Source of the DNA: Strongylocentrotus droebachiensis
Lineage: Eukaryota; Echinodermata; Echinoidea; Camarodonta; Strongylocentrotidae
Length of the DNA: 64,000 nt
Direction of reading: 5' to 3'
Assembly (NCBI GenBank): GCA_035222895.1
Contig: JAVYIG010000117.1
Coordinates: 584,001 to 648,000 of the forward strand
Shown one piece after another: positions 1 through 11,574 of this stretch. Below the pieces are notes generated by a model. It was not told where the DNA came from, did no database searches, and saw only the letters and a list, made by a program, of their open reading frames with translations. The position numbers were made by a program, and so were the translations under genes. Position 1 is the stretch's first letter. Every line of letters starts with the position of its first letter.

Positions 1-208
1 TTATAAATAATAATAATGATAAAGAATAAGCGCACTTATCTAATTAGTTACTCAAAGCGCTATACAAAACAAAATACACCAATCATCTCTCTCCAGAATT
101 TTAACAACATAATAATTTGTAACTCTGAGTAAATAAAACCGTGTTAACATGTTTCTGAAAGGGGTCTGATTTACAACTTTTTAAATATGTTTCTTCTCAT
201 AAATCCAG
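1..208. other. Intron of the pappalysin gene (left edge of window)
   Basis: Non-coding AT-rich sequence. The first about 70 bases look like a SINE tail (TAATAATAATGATAA, AGCGCTATACAAAAC). No exon is seen before the acceptor at 207-208. Confidence 0.6.
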
Positions 209-3200
209 ACAATACGCGAGAATCACTCGGTCCCGTCTCCGTGGACTGCGACATCCCTTTCACGTCCCGGCTCTTCACCGAGAAACGCCTGGTTGGCATC
301 ACGATCGATGTCAGCGGCTTATACACCATCATCGACGCCGTACAGGTCGTCTCGGCTTCGCACGCACCCGCCTGCCGAGCGTGCATGCCCCATCAATATC
401 GTGTCATTAGGGATCCGCCCTTCGAAAGCGACGATGGCGTCGTTGTTATTGTTGAGAACACGTGGTTTGAAGACAGGTTCGTCTAGATGATGTTGTGAAA
501 TTTCAATATGCTTTCTGAAGCAGTAATTCATTTGCGTAATAATTGGTATAGTTGATGTGGACATGATCATCTTTACCGATAATAACATAATATTTAATTT
601 TAGATGTAAGTGTTTATTTCATAGTCAAAATAGACAGTTGTACAAGTAGACCATAATTGTACAAAGATATATTACAATATAGCATACATGGCCCAGGGCA
701 ATGGACTTGCCAAAGAGGGGCATAACATAATTATGAATATAGGCCTATATCATAGTTGTACAGATAGGATACTTATTTCAAATGAGATAATATACATTAA
801 AATTAATAATTAATATTTTAGAAATGATAAATTTCAAACAGAAAATGTTTACTTCAGCAATGCCTCAAAAGAGTTATGAAATCTCCAATACTGATATACA
901 TTCGACCAAGTTATGAAAGTAACGAATCCCCCCAATAAAATTTGTGACCATGACTGTATTCGGTAATAATAGGCACCCAAGACAAACTACTTCCAATGAA
1001 AATCTCTTTAGATAGGTAATTTATATCGAATCAACTTTTCTGTAGATGGATAGCAGAAGAAGTTGACTATTCGTACCGCATCCAAGCCATATCAGGAGAG
1101 CTGAGCGGCCTCCCGTCACCACCGGCTAGGTACCAGAGAGGCGAGCCGTTCTGCGGCAACGGAATAACAGAGAGGTAATAATATTCCGTTCTTATATAAC
1201 GCATAACACATGCGCTTCTAAAGAGCCATTTACCTCACCTGGGTGGAGTGCGGCAGATATAGATTAACGTCTAGCCAAAAGACGATAGTGTTGTGGCAGT
1301 TAAATCGCTACATACAACATGTTAGCCCTCATGTTAAGTAAAATGGTGTGAATGAACGCCATTATGGCTCTCAACAGATGAATAATTATGAACAGGAGGA
1401 GGAGCGGTGTGATGGCTCAGTGATAGAGCAGTGTTCTGGTAATCGGGAGGGCTAGTAACCTTTGGTAAAGCATTAATTCTCACTTTTAAGTCCCTCGAAG
1501 AGGGCTTAAAGCTGTCGGTCCTCTGGTTGCGTATACGAGCATGCACATGCTTTTGCATGTAAAAACAAACCACCAATATATTTGCTGGTATATTGGTATT
1601 GTCGATACCTGAAGTACTGATAACGCAGCAGCTAGGTAGTTTGAAGAGGCTGAAGCGGCCGTCATCTTGGAGAACAAAAGGGGGTTAAAAAGTGAGAGAA
1701 TTTTATCTTTTGCTTCTTTTTGCAGGTTTCCTGTTAGTAGCGAGGAATGTGATGATGGTAATCATATTGATGGTGATGGTTGCGACAAACTGTGCCATCT
1801 GGAAAGGAATTTCATTTGTGAAGGTAGGAAAATTAGTCATTTTAATTATTTATTTACATATTTTCGTTTAAAAACAACATAACCTGGGTAAATACGCGAG
1901 TGGAGAGCCATGTTCAGCTGTAATATTCAGGAAACAACGGATTTGTGTAGTGCCTGTTAGAATTCAGCTGTTTTAAGTTTTGAATTTAAAGAATGAGTAG
2001 GCCTATTTCGTCGACGTTAATCATTTTTAAATCATACATTATTGTTTCATGTGAGGTGGAATGATAATTGGTTCACCCATATCACTGCAAAAAAAGAAAG
2101 AACTAAATAATGATAATAACAATATTAAAATGCACCATGATGTCATATTCTGTTATGTTATCTTCTTTGCTAAAATACTTGCCATTTCAAGGCAGATGTA
2201 ACACATAATTGTATTTATCATACCACGATCGTAAAAGTCACTGTTATCAGTTCTGCGAATCAACATCTAGATTTTCTGCTAAAGAGTACCGAAATAAATA
2301 ATAGGTTTGCGGTGAACCTAATACACAGGCTCTGTTGTTTAGAATCAGTAACCTGGACGCCGAGCGAATGTAACGTTAGCACTTTGGTACTCTATTTCCC
2401 TTATAACGGTGGCAGCGGTGGGATGCAAATCCACATCATCGAAATGAAAATGCTGGTGCCCAATGCTTCTGTCTGGGTGCGCCTTTAAAGTTGGTCTTCT
2501 CTGTCTACAAAATAAAGACGTCAATTTCCTATTGAAATAGAGTATTGTCCTCCAAATAGACACTTCCAATGCCTGATATGTAGACATGTATAAAGGTAAT
2601 CAACTATAACAAGAGGTTATTATATATAAAAACAATTGCTTCTTCCGATTTATGTAAAAACATTACAAATTAAAGATTTTGTTGTGGAGGGGGGGGGGGG
2701 GGCCTTAACTCTAAAAATAGGCATGCGTAATTTCGCCTGTTTTGAAAGAATAGTTTTTAAAAAGTAATTTCAGTATTCAACTGTTTAAGAGGAATAATAT
2801 TGTCCTACATACCAAATTATCGAAACCCGCTGTATCAACATTATTTCTCCTTTTGTGGCATTTTCTGAAACTGCACCTGGAAATTTAGATTGAATTTTAT
2901 GTACATCTTTTTCCTCTCTCGAAGGGGAACCAAGCCGATGTCGTCGCTACCTCGGAGACGGCGTGTGCGAGGAGTTCGAGCGGACCACCAGTGAGTTAGA
3001 CTGTGGGTTCTTTACCCCACCCGGTTACACGGACCAGTGGGCTACTAGCGCCAAGGCTAACCCGATCTACCAGACTCCCGATTGCCCCGTGACACCACTA
3101 CTCGGGCAACCAAAAGAAGGCAGGGTCAGTTCAACTTAGTTTTTATAATAATTCCCTTTACACCATTTCGTCTCTACTCAGATTTTTGAAAAAGTTTAAT

Positions 3201-6200
3201 CAGCGGTAGATATGAAGGCATTTATACTTAAATTTCCGAATACAGTCAAACCTGTCTATGAAGGCCAATTACTGAAGTCTGGTGGCCTTTCTAGACATGT
3301 TCTTCAAAACAATGTCATGTTTCTTTCAAGAGGCAGACGATATGGATGACCACTATATAGACAGGTGGTCTTTAAAGAGAGGTGGCCACCATGTATGACC
3401 GCATTTATATTAATTTATAATATGTGTTATGAAAGAAAAATAGATAAAACTTGAATTTACGACTCCAATGGCGGGACATTGTATGCCTATAACAGTAGGG
3501 GGAAAAAAATCAACATTTGCCACTCTCTACCCAGGTGTTAATACCTGACAAGATTTATTCCATGAAATGCACTGTGCGCTGGTTACGACCCCCGCTATTG
3601 AAGCTTGAATTATAATATCCAAACTTTCTTGGAAGCACATAGAGACGTTATATCATAATGCGATATGAGCGATACGAGAAAGGTTTATTATCATCATCAT
3701 CATCATCATCATCATTTTTTTAAATTATTATTATTATTCAGAATAGTAATAGAAATGTTCCGGTGATCGTACAGTAGATGATTCAAAGTGCCCAAATGCA
3801 TCTGACCTATTTCTTTTTCAGGGGTGCATCCAAAGACTAACGTCAAATGACGCATGGTATCCGTGCGGAGAAGGGCGCGAAAATTCAACAGATTATTGGC
3901 TGAAGGTAACGAATACAAACCAAAAATGTATAAAGTTGATTGAATAATGCAATAATCTTTAGAACTCAACTGCATTATTAGGCTGTTTAATAAGCTTACT
4001 TGCACTTTAGTTTGCTTATGATTGTATTCAATTGTATGAGGTGGAGTAAATTATAAAGTGATTTTTTTTTTCTTCAATGATTTTTTTCACTCAGTTACAT
4101 AGATTATTATGATCATGCCTGCAATCCAGTCAAAACGATTCAGAAATGGTAATATCCAAAGTTTGTTAATTGGATATAATAGATATTTGTATGTAAACAC
4201 TAATTGACAAGTGGTAGTTCTTCATAGTATTACTTTTGAGCACAAGATGCGACATAGGAACTAGTTTTCTGGAGTATTTTTGTAGTAAACAAACATCCCC
4301 GATTTATTTCTTTAAACAAAAAAAGGAATTAAAAGTATTAAATAAGTCGGACTATAATGACATATCACTGAATTCTTGTTTAAACTAAATGCATATACAT
4401 GACAATTTTTGTTGCAGATAATTGTTTTTGATCACTTCTAACATTTTTTAAAAATCTCCCAATATCTAGCTCGGATTTCAGACTCCGGTTATTGCAACAT
4501 CCGTCATAGTCCACATCGCAGGAGTCAGCTCTTTCGATTTCGACCAATCACATCCTCGGATATCCGTTGAACTTCTTGATCCGACAGGACTATCTCGCAT
4601 TCAACGAATCGACTATGTCCCGGTCACTTGTGATCCGAACCAGATTTCCTTTGACATCAGTCATGACCTGAGCAAACCGTTTGCATACACACAATTCATT
4701 AAGATATGGTTATCCTCACCGCAAATCGCCATTTCAGGTATCCGGCTTCGGTCGTTTGATTATTTGAATCCTGTAGCGTTATCAATGTGTCAAGGAAACC
4801 AGGTTTTTAATCCGAAATTGGGGCAGTGCATGAACTACCATTGCGAAAGACCGGTTGCGGAGAAACCGAGTATTCGAAACGCAAATGTGACTTGCCCTGG
4901 ACTCGCGGATGGCGACACCTGTAAGGTGCAGTGCATGTCGGGATACAGACCGACTAAACCGATCGTGGTAAGAAGAGATTTTTTCTCATGTTCCTATAAA
5001 GCAATATATACTGGCCTATATAAAGAGGAGATAATGGTTTTCAAAAGTCAGGAGCCAAGCTTAAATAATTTTGTTTAAAATTATTATGCAATCTCTTTAA
5101 TGTTTGGATGTACTCATCTCATACACAACCTTTATAAAAATAAAAAAATCTATTCGTAGCAATAAACATCTCTTTGATGAATATAATTATAATGGCATAG
5201 TCTATCCATTTAAAACATTTTCCATAGCATGCATGAAGACCCGTTATAGGTATGTGTTTTGATAGCATTAATTCTTATGGAAATGGTTCAGTGAAAATGG
5301 TAGCTATAGACACACAATATCGGGAACAAATTATTTTCTCTTTTCAAATCTATTTTAAATATCACTCTGAAATAAAACATAAGATCAAGGCCTATTGCCG
5401 AAAATTAAGGCGTGTTTTGAAAAACTTCTTGTTTGGTTAAGTTTGTTAGTTTTATCGGCTAAGAAAGCATATGAAAGTTTGTAATTAAGCAACCAGGGGG
5501 CCGACGGCTTTAAGTCTTTTCCGAGGGATTTTATAATGAGGATTATATTTTACCAAATGAAAGTAGCCCATCGACTAGGTTCGAACCTAGGACCTTACGG
5601 TTACAAGAACACTGCTCCACCATTGAGCCATTGCGCCTCATCACACTTGAATATCAATTTTTTCTTCTTCATTCAATTTTACTGCAAAATAAAGCTCCAG
5701 AATATTGCCGGAAGTTGGGAGGGACCTTCGATTATGTGTAAGGCGGTGGATTGCGGGATACCTCCGCTCGACCCTAGTCTGGCTACGGCCGCCTGCCCGA
5801 CTGGGACGCGGTATGGTAGCGAGTGCACCTTTAAATGCATCCCACCCGCAAAATTACAAGGTAATATATTGGGAGTCTGGCCTGTATAATAATAATAATG
5901 ATGATAACATAATTTGTAATGCGCCTAATATTATATGTTTTTAGGTGCCATTGTGCTGTTGTCCTTGAAGCCTTTTGTTACTTCTACCCCAAGTATAGCT
6001 AGGACAGCAGCCCCCCAAATTACAACGTTTTTTTAATAATACATAATAAGAATACGAACAGGAATAGTTACTACAGAACGAAATCACAATATTTTTTTAA
6101 TTGCTTAGAGGATTTGATCAAGTGTTTTTTGTATATAGTTTTAAAAATGTGTAGGGATGGAGCAGTTTGGAGAAGAGGAGGGAGGCTATTCCATAATTTG

Positions 6201-7044
6201 GGAGCGGCTACGCCTATGAAACGGGGGAGGGGTACGTTAACACACAACGCAGGCTTCAGTCATACGCCTGGGTTGGATTTGAACCCGCGATCTTTGGTTC
6301 GACATGCAAATAATTTCATCTACTTTATTCTTATCTTATACCCTCTTCCCCTTATTAAAAAAACAACATAATATCATGGTACCCTTTTTAATCAGGCACG
6401 GATAACACCCTACGGTGTGAGGAAGACGGCTTATTCTCGCTCGCCCAGTCGTTTTGTCAGGTATTGTGCGATGCCCCGCCCACCCCGCCCCACGCCATGC
6501 TACAGAGTCAAGACTGCAGAAGCGACGGCCACAATGTCGGCAGCACCTGTAAATTCAGGTGCAAGGCTGGATTCACGTCTGTTTATAAGAAAGGCCGGTA
6601 AGTCATATATTGTTCTATCCCGTGTTCTGTCTATATTTTTATCTTTCAATTTTACTGCAAAATAAAGCTCTAGAAGACTGAGATTGATAATCTAGAACAC
6701 TTCAAATCGTTCTTCAAAACCCTCCATTCAGGCAAATGTGAAAATATTGACTTCATCGGAGGAAAGTTCGTAAAAAAAAAACAGATATCTGGCGCCGTAT
6801 AAATGCTATGGTCTATTGATAGAAATTGTAAAAAGCTTAGTTGCGAGTACTATATAAAACATGTGAAACAGGAACATAATTATGGACATAATAATAATGG
6901 TGAAAATAGTGGGTTCTAATACAGAGCTCATAATAACATGTCAGACTTGACCAGGGGCGTACGCAGGATTTTTTCAAGGGGGGGGTTTTAAAATATTTTG
7001 CTCCCGAAAATTTGAAAATCGCGCCGGCCGAAAAGTCGCTCAGT

Positions 7045-7081
<37 letters not shown>

Positions 7082-10000
7082 AAGCGGACACTTTTTTTTT
7101 TTTTTTTTTGGAGGTAAAAAAAAAATCGCAACGACTCAGCCGGCCGAAAAGTCGCTCAGTGGGGGGGGGGGGGGGGGTAAGCGGACACTTTTTTTTTTTT
7201 TTTTTTTGGAGGTCAAAAAAAAATCGCAACGACTCAGTCGGCCGAAAAGTCGCTCAGTGGGGGGGGGGGGGGGGGGGGTAAGCGGACACTTTTTTTTTTT
7301 TTGGTCTCAAAATTTCAAAATTTGACATTTTTTGCGTTGGGGGGGGGGGGGTTAGGTCACCTTATTTAGGTTAGCCGTGGGTATATATATATTTTATTTT
7401 ATTTTTTTTTTTTTTTTTAGTAAAAAAAAAAAAAAAAAAAAAAAAAAAGCCGAAGGGGGGGGTTTTAGTTTTTTTTTAGGGGGGTTTACATACATTAAAA
7501 TACCAAAGGGGGGGGTTTGAACCCCCAAACCCCCCCCCCTGCGTACGCCCCTGGACTTGACCACCCTGGCGCTCCACAATGAAACATAATGAATAATTAT
7601 GTAAATTTAAACCATATATCATATTTAGAATACCGGTAGATTATATAAAGAATATAGAAAAACAGATAACAAATATCCCGACAAATATACATAAAATATA
7701 TTTAGTATAAAATAGTTACAGGCTGTTTAAAGCCTGACTGCACTAGTTTGGCCAGGAGGGATTAGACCTCCCAGCGTGGTCACTGACAGATGGTTATCAC
7801 ATTAGCTCTCAATTAACATAAGAAAAAGTGGATCATGGGGGACCAATGGTCACCGATTAGGCATTGTTTTCTATATAGAGGGAGCAAGTAGCTACAAGTA
7901 GTACAGTGGTCCTTAAAAGATTCATTTTCACTCATCCTATCCCCTCCGCTGTAGACCATCGCGGGTTGCTCGCTACCAGTGCAGCGAGAATGCGACATGG
8001 ATTGGGCACGGATGTGAACAGGTGACCTGTCCGCCACTTAGCTTGCTCCATTATGGACTCTTCAACTGCACCAACGATTTCAACTACAAGAGCCAATGTA
8101 CCCTCTACTGCCCCGGTGAAAATGTGGTAAATATTTGATAGAAATGTGTGGTAAGATAGCAGGCTATCTTGCTAGTATATATATCTCTTACATTCTTAAC
8201 TATTCTTTCTAGAATAGTGAACCATGCCACTCTCAACCTGCTCTAACAATTTTGGTGATAATGATAAGAATAATTAGCCTAGAACTTCAGTAGAAGAGGA
8301 GGAGGAGGAGGAGGAGTTTTAAAGCTTATCTGCCGTAGTTTATAGGAGGGATTAGACTGCCCTGCAAGGTCACTGGACAGGTGGTTATCTCATCAACTCA
8401 GCTCTCAGTTAACATAAGAAAAAGAGGATCATGGGGGACCAATGGTCACCGATTAGTCATTGTTTGTTATAGAGGGCGCAAGTAGCTACAAGTAGTGCAG
8501 TGGGCCTTTAAGTCAAGGCACCTACAAAGTAGTTTATTACTCTATTATTACTTTATTGTCCATATTCTGGTGACGTTTCCACTAGCCCACAGCACCTCTC
8601 TAGTAATAACACCTTTATCATTTGTTTAGAAACGTTTGTTTATTTATTTAAATTCGGTGATTAAAAAACATGCTTTCAGCTTAGCATAGCTGTTTTTCAG
8701 CATGTCCGTACATGGTACATTAAAATACATATGCATAAACAGATAAAACACAAAAATTAAACAATAACAAATACATAATATAAAATAAGTAAATGTAAAG
8801 AAAGAAAAATGTAAAATGTTACTTTGTAATTCCAGGTTCCGAGCACCATTACCTGCACTAAAGACGGTGAGTGGGACCAAGAGTTTACCCCGTGTGATCC
8901 ATCAATCACCTGCCCTGAACCACTGCCACCCTCTGATGTCATCGTTGACTGTCCACAAGGGCACGGCGCAGGTAGTCAAACTCATGATATATTTTCTCCT
9001 ATTTCTCATTCTTATTTTCAATTTCCTTTCTTTGTCCTTTCCCTCTTTTCTCTGTCTACACTATTATTCTGTCATTTAGTATCTTTAGGCATTGCTGTTT
9101 CATTTCCCCTGGCTTTGCTCTCAAGCCACTTTAAAAAAGTAAAAAGATTGTTGTCAAATGATTTTGGCGTAGACCAGGCGGATGACTGAAGCCTGCGTTG
9201 TGTGTTAACGTGCCCCTTCACTTGTTCATAGACGCAGGTTATGTCAAGAGGAAAAACTCCGTCCCTCGGATAGGACGTTAAATGGAGGCCCTGTGTAGAG
9301 AAGAGTCACTACCTTTGCACGTTAAGAACCCACTGCACTATTCGTATAAGAGTAGGGGCAACCCCGGTGTAGTGGTCCACCTGCACACACCCCCAGTATA
9401 GTACGATAATACTCTGTAAAGAGGTCTGTACTCAAAAGGAAGAAGAAGAAGAAGAAGATTATCGACTGTTTGTGTGTTGAATGATCTATTTCGTACCCCC
9501 AGGACCATATATTAATTTGAACAAACTATATTATAGTTTGTTCAAATTAACATATGCCACAAATCAATTTGTTATTATGATTCATAATTAACCACAAGCT
9601 TATCCCCATTTTTTCTCTTTCACTTATTTCTGCACTTCTTACTTAGATGTGAACTTACCAAGTGGAAAATGTCACATCATGATTTAAATGCGTATAAAAT
9701 ATTCTGCATTAATTGATGTATATCCTCTCTCTCTCTCTTTACCTCTTAAAGGCATTGTTTAACAATGTTAAATCTGAGATGCACGGCCCTACATGTTAAC
9801 GGTGTAATATTGAAGCCCTAACAAAATTGCGCTTCTAAATGATCAAGAAGTGCCTCAAAAGAGTAAAAATCTTTAGTGACCGGTTTTACTATACTCATTT
9901 TTCCCAATAGACTGTACTGTTATGAAAACTGTTTGGCAAACGCAAAATTTGATTTTGATTTTCAATCATAAATATCTTGATAATCAGACAGCCGATCGGT

Positions 10001-10138
10001 TTGTAAAAGTCATAGGGTTTCTGACTGACCTGAAGGTTTATAATTATCATTGCAGCATGAGCTAAATCAAGGATTATTTAAAGAATCTAAGACAAAGTTA
10101 CCGGATCCCTTATAAAATATTTTGCATAAATTGATGTG

Positions 10139-10174
<36 letters not shown>

Positions 10175-10541
10175 ATGACTCAATTTCTACCTCATGGCCT
10201 TATCCTTTATTCATAGGGGCTATCTGCAAGGCTAAGTGTCGTTTGGGTCGGTCATACCAGATTGCCCTAGAGGGCGCCACCTACAGGGAGCGGGGGCTGC
10301 TGGGAAGGCATGAGGTCATCCTGTGCACGGCCGGTGGTGTCTGGTACCCCAACCTGGACCAGATAGTATGCCATGAAAAATGCTTGGAGGTGAGTTACTG
10401 TTTACAAATCTGCTGCGGCCAAAGCTATGTATGAAGGTCACTTGTGAAGTATAGTATGTAGAAGTGACCTCTGCTGTTGGGTCATACATGTATTAGACCT
10501 CTCCATTTTGTCTCCGCCTCTCTCTCCCTTTATCTCTCTCT

Positions 10542-10572
<31 letters not shown>

Positions 10573-10794
10573 TCTATCTCTGTTCTACGTACATACTGCC
10601 TCTCACTCCATTTACTATTCTGTTTCTGTCTTACTCTGCCTCGTTACTTTTACTCTTTGTGTGACAGCATTATTGAATCATAAGTCATTATTTTTCTAAG
10701 CGACTGTAGTCCATTACTAGCATTAACAAATCATCTTACTCTTTGTCTCTGACCATTGACCGAAAACAAAACTAATAGCCTTTGAACTCATCTT

Positions 10795-10836
<42 letters not shown>

Positions 10837-11574
10837 CAGATCAATGTTTCTATTTCGATCCTTAAAAGTTTGTTTCCTATCTTCCCGAGACGTGAACATA
10901 GTAACAAAATGTGTTTCATATACACAGTACTTAAAGGAAATCCAACCTGTACAGACAACTACTATAAACGAAGAAAAGAAAAACTAGAAAATCAGACTGG
11001 TGTTTCATGCTTCTACTTTCATTAAATTTCTGGATACCATATACTGCAGAATATTCAGCTTTAGTAATTAACTAATATACAGTCAAACCTGCTTTAATAT
11101 CAACCACCTGTTCAGAAAGGCCACCTGATCATAAAGACCACATTTTTTAAACCAAGATAACCTGTACATAAAGACCACCTGCTTAAAAGTACCCCTTTTC
11201 TTGTCTCCAGTGAACGGTCTTTATACACAGTTTTCACTGCATATTATATGCCATTATCCATGTGTTGATGGAACCGCATTGAGAGTGAGAATCCAAAAGA
11301 CTTTGATTCTACTTAAAAAAAATAGAAAGTTACACTTTTCATTTCCTAATCTTCCTAGTATTTCATCGGTGACGACGAATGTGAGTGGAGGAACAACAGA
11401 GCCTACTGCCTATGGGATGGTGGGGCATGTTGCCCCTCCACAGCTCCGACGGGCGAGGTCATCACCTTCCCCGAAAACTGCGGCGAGGGATGCGAGTGCC
11501 GCGACCCGGACGCCATCGAGAACATCCGCCAGAGGAGCGGTTGGGTGCGACAGCTGAACCGACCACCACCCTAG
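209..11574 (+). CDS. PAPPA: Pappalysin (PAPP-A family metalloprotease), C-terminal 12 coding exons; 5' part outside window
   Basis: Pappalysins are secreted metzincin proteases that cleave IGF-binding proteins. Coding exons read from the sequence: 209-476, 1046-1174, 1726-1823, 2925-3124, 3822-3905, 4470-4967, 5701-5860, 6396-6597, 7955-8126, 8836-8971, 10217-10389, 11359-11574 (stop TAG). All junctions are GT-AG and phases join, giving about 778 residues. Order: a fibronectin/jelly-roll-like part (LGPVSVDCDIPFT-type), a CDDGN..DGDGC Cys-rich repeat, a GDGVCEEFE segment, a beta-rich segment ending ISGIRLRSFD, five SCR modules, then a Lin-12/Notch repeat. This is the order known for vertebrate PAPP-A. 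The zinc site (HExxHxxGxxH) is not here and should lie upstream. The exon at 209 is internal: a pyrimidine tract and CCAG precede it, so the ATG at 187 is intronic. Family assignment is firm; PAPPA versus PAPPA2 orthology cannot be decided. Confidence 0.93.
1405..1565 (+). repeat. tRNA-derived SINE, family 1, plus orientation
   Basis: The head reads TGATGGCTCAGTGATAGAGC (box A-like), followed by a body with a fold TTTTAAGTCCCTCG...GAGGGCTTAAAGC and the word GAGCATGCACATGCTTTT. The same layout occurs reversed at about 5490-5645 and forward at 50787-50925. This copy lies in a pappalysin intron, about 160 bp before exon 1726. Confidence 0.65.
1726..1823 (+). CDS. PAPPA: Pappalysin exon with CDDGN Cys-rich repeat
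   Basis: The translation contains ECDDGNHIDGDGCDKLC and a trailing FICEG. This is the myxococcus-type cysteine-rich repeat found in pappalysins. Acceptor TTTTTGCAG at 1725 and donor GTAGGA at 1824; entry phase needs one base from this exon and exit phase leaves one base. The preceding exon (1046-1174) ends with FCGNGITE, the usual lead-in to this repeat. Confidence 0.9.
2925..3905 (+). CDS. PAPPA: Pappalysin exons 4-5 of the window (GDGVCEEFE region)
   Basis: Exon 2925-3124 encodes CRRYLGDGVCEEFERTT, CGFFTPPGYTDQWAT and a LGQP segment. Exon 3822-3905 encodes 28 residues with an AWYPC motif and ends YWLK. Both blocks align with the vertebrate pappalysin region before SCR1. The intron between (3125-3821) holds a degenerate CAGTCAAACCTG-type repeat at about 3243-3405 and a SINE-like tail ending in ATC repeats near 3690. 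Confidence 0.88.
4470..4967 (+). CDS. PAPPA: Pappalysin long exon: beta-rich segment and start of SCR1
   Basis: This 166-residue exon is the largest in the partial gene. It starts LGFQTPVIATSVIVHIAG, passes through ISGIRLRSFDYLNPVALSMC, and begins the first SCR (CEKP-like CERPVAEKPSIRNANVTC, then CKVQCMSGYRP). Two AGs are possible at the 5' edge (4469 and the AG of ATTTCAG just downstream), both in phase. The upstream one was chosen because it keeps LGFQ, matching the family after WL(K/R). Confidence 0.88.
5490..5645 (-). repeat. tRNA-derived SINE, family 1, minus orientation
   Basis: The reverse complement reads GGCGCAATGGCTCAATGGTG then GGTCCTAGGTTCGAACC, which are clear box A and box B sequences. 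The body fold with AAGTCTTTTCCGAGGGA follows. Its head end lies only about 55 bp upstream of pappalysin exon 5701. The body and lack of an acceptor stem argue against a real tRNA gene. Confidence 0.7.
5701..10389 (+). CDS. PAPPA: Pappalysin SCR/sushi modules 1-5 (five exons)
   Basis: Exons 5701-5860, 6396-6597, 7955-8126, 8836-8971 and 10217-10389 encode the end of SCR1 and SCR2-SCR5. Each module boundary shows the Cys/Trp pattern: GSWEGPSIMC, FCQVLCDAPPTPPHAM, ATWIGHGCEQVTCPP, GEWDQEFTPCD and GVWYPNLDQIVCHEKC. In human PAPP-A the SCR3-SCR4 region is known to bind cell-surface glycosaminoglycans; whether that holds here is inference. Introns carry much mobile DNA, including a complete hAT-like element at 6952-7553. 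Confidence 0.9.
6952..7553. mobile_element. Non-autonomous hAT-like element with poly-G tandem core
   Basis: Terminal inverted repeats CAGGGGCGTACGCAGG (6952) and its complement ending at 7553 are flanked by a perfect 8-bp target duplication GACTTGAC (6944-6951 and 7554-7561). The CAGGG ends and 8-bp duplication are hAT hallmarks. The 602-bp interior has no transposase. It holds three units, each with a GGCCGAAAAGTCGCTCAGTG word, a poly-G run (over 30 G at about 7046-7080), TAAGCGGACAC, a poly-T run and a TCGCAACGACTCA word. It lies in a pappalysin intron. Confidence 0.85.
7727..7916 (+). mobile_element. TTAA miniature element, family A
   Basis: About 190 bp bounded by TTAA, with imperfect inverted ends TTAAAGCCTGACTGCACTAG and TAGTACAGTGGTCCTTAA. 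The core has AATTAACATAAGAAAAAG and GATCATGGGGGACCAA. Seven copies occur in the window (also 8319, 26048, 35165, 38140, 42317 and the interrupted copy at 43771-45289). TTAA flanks suggest piggyBac- or Kolobok-type mobilisation. Confidence 0.75.
8319..8511 (+). mobile_element. TTAA miniature element, family A
   Basis: Same family and orientation as 7727-7916, in the next pappalysin intron. The core GATCATGGGGGACCAATGGT is intact. A (GGA)n run lies directly upstream. Confidence 0.75.
9512..9550. repeat. Perfect 39-bp palindrome
   Basis: Left arm TTAATTTGAACAAACTATA (9512-9530), one central base, and the exact reverse complement (9532-9550). It lies in a pappalysin intron. Confidence 0.9.
9746..10114 (+). 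mobile_element. TTAA miniature element, family C (about 370 bp)
   Basis: It starts TTAAAGGCATTGTTTAACAA and ends GTTACCGGATCCCTTATAA. A second, better kept copy is at 39713-40097. Shared interior words include GTTAAATCTGAGAT and AAATATCTTGATAATCAGAC. It lies in a pappalysin intron; a (CT)n run follows at about 10142-10171. Confidence 0.7.
10797..10833. repeat. (GA)n microsatellite
   Basis: An uninterrupted GAGAGA run in the last pappalysin intron. CT-rich runs at 10142-10171 and about 10510-10580 lie in the same part of the gene. Confidence 0.9.
11359..11574 (+). CDS. PAPPA: Pappalysin last coding exon: C-terminal Lin-12/Notch repeat and tail
   Basis: The 71-residue translation starts YFIGDDECEWRNNRAYCLWD, continues GGACCPST, and ends with a CxCRDP motif and stop TAG at 11572-11574. 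This matches the third Lin-12/Notch repeat plus the short C-terminal tail of pappalysins. Acceptor CTTCCTAG at 11358. A candidate AATAAA poly(A) signal lies near 11944 but the transcript end is not certain. Confidence 0.92.
   Translation, partial: YFIGDDECEWRNNRAYCLWDGGACCPSTAPTGEVITFPENCGEGCECRDPDAIENIRQRSGWVRQLNRPPP

Noticed and set aside
187-208. ATG at 187 as start of the pappalysin frame
   Set aside because: The bases between it and 208 form a pyrimidine tract and CCAG acceptor. The protein family requires a large upstream part.
5560-5645. tRNA gene with clear box A and B on minus
   Set aside because: It has a SINE body attached, no paired acceptor stem that I can see, and sister copies elsewhere in the window. 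The same applies to 50787-50860 and 56404-56475.
6837-7229. Frame with poly-Pro and poly-Lys on minus
   Set aside because: It is the complement of the G- and T-runs in the hAT-like element.
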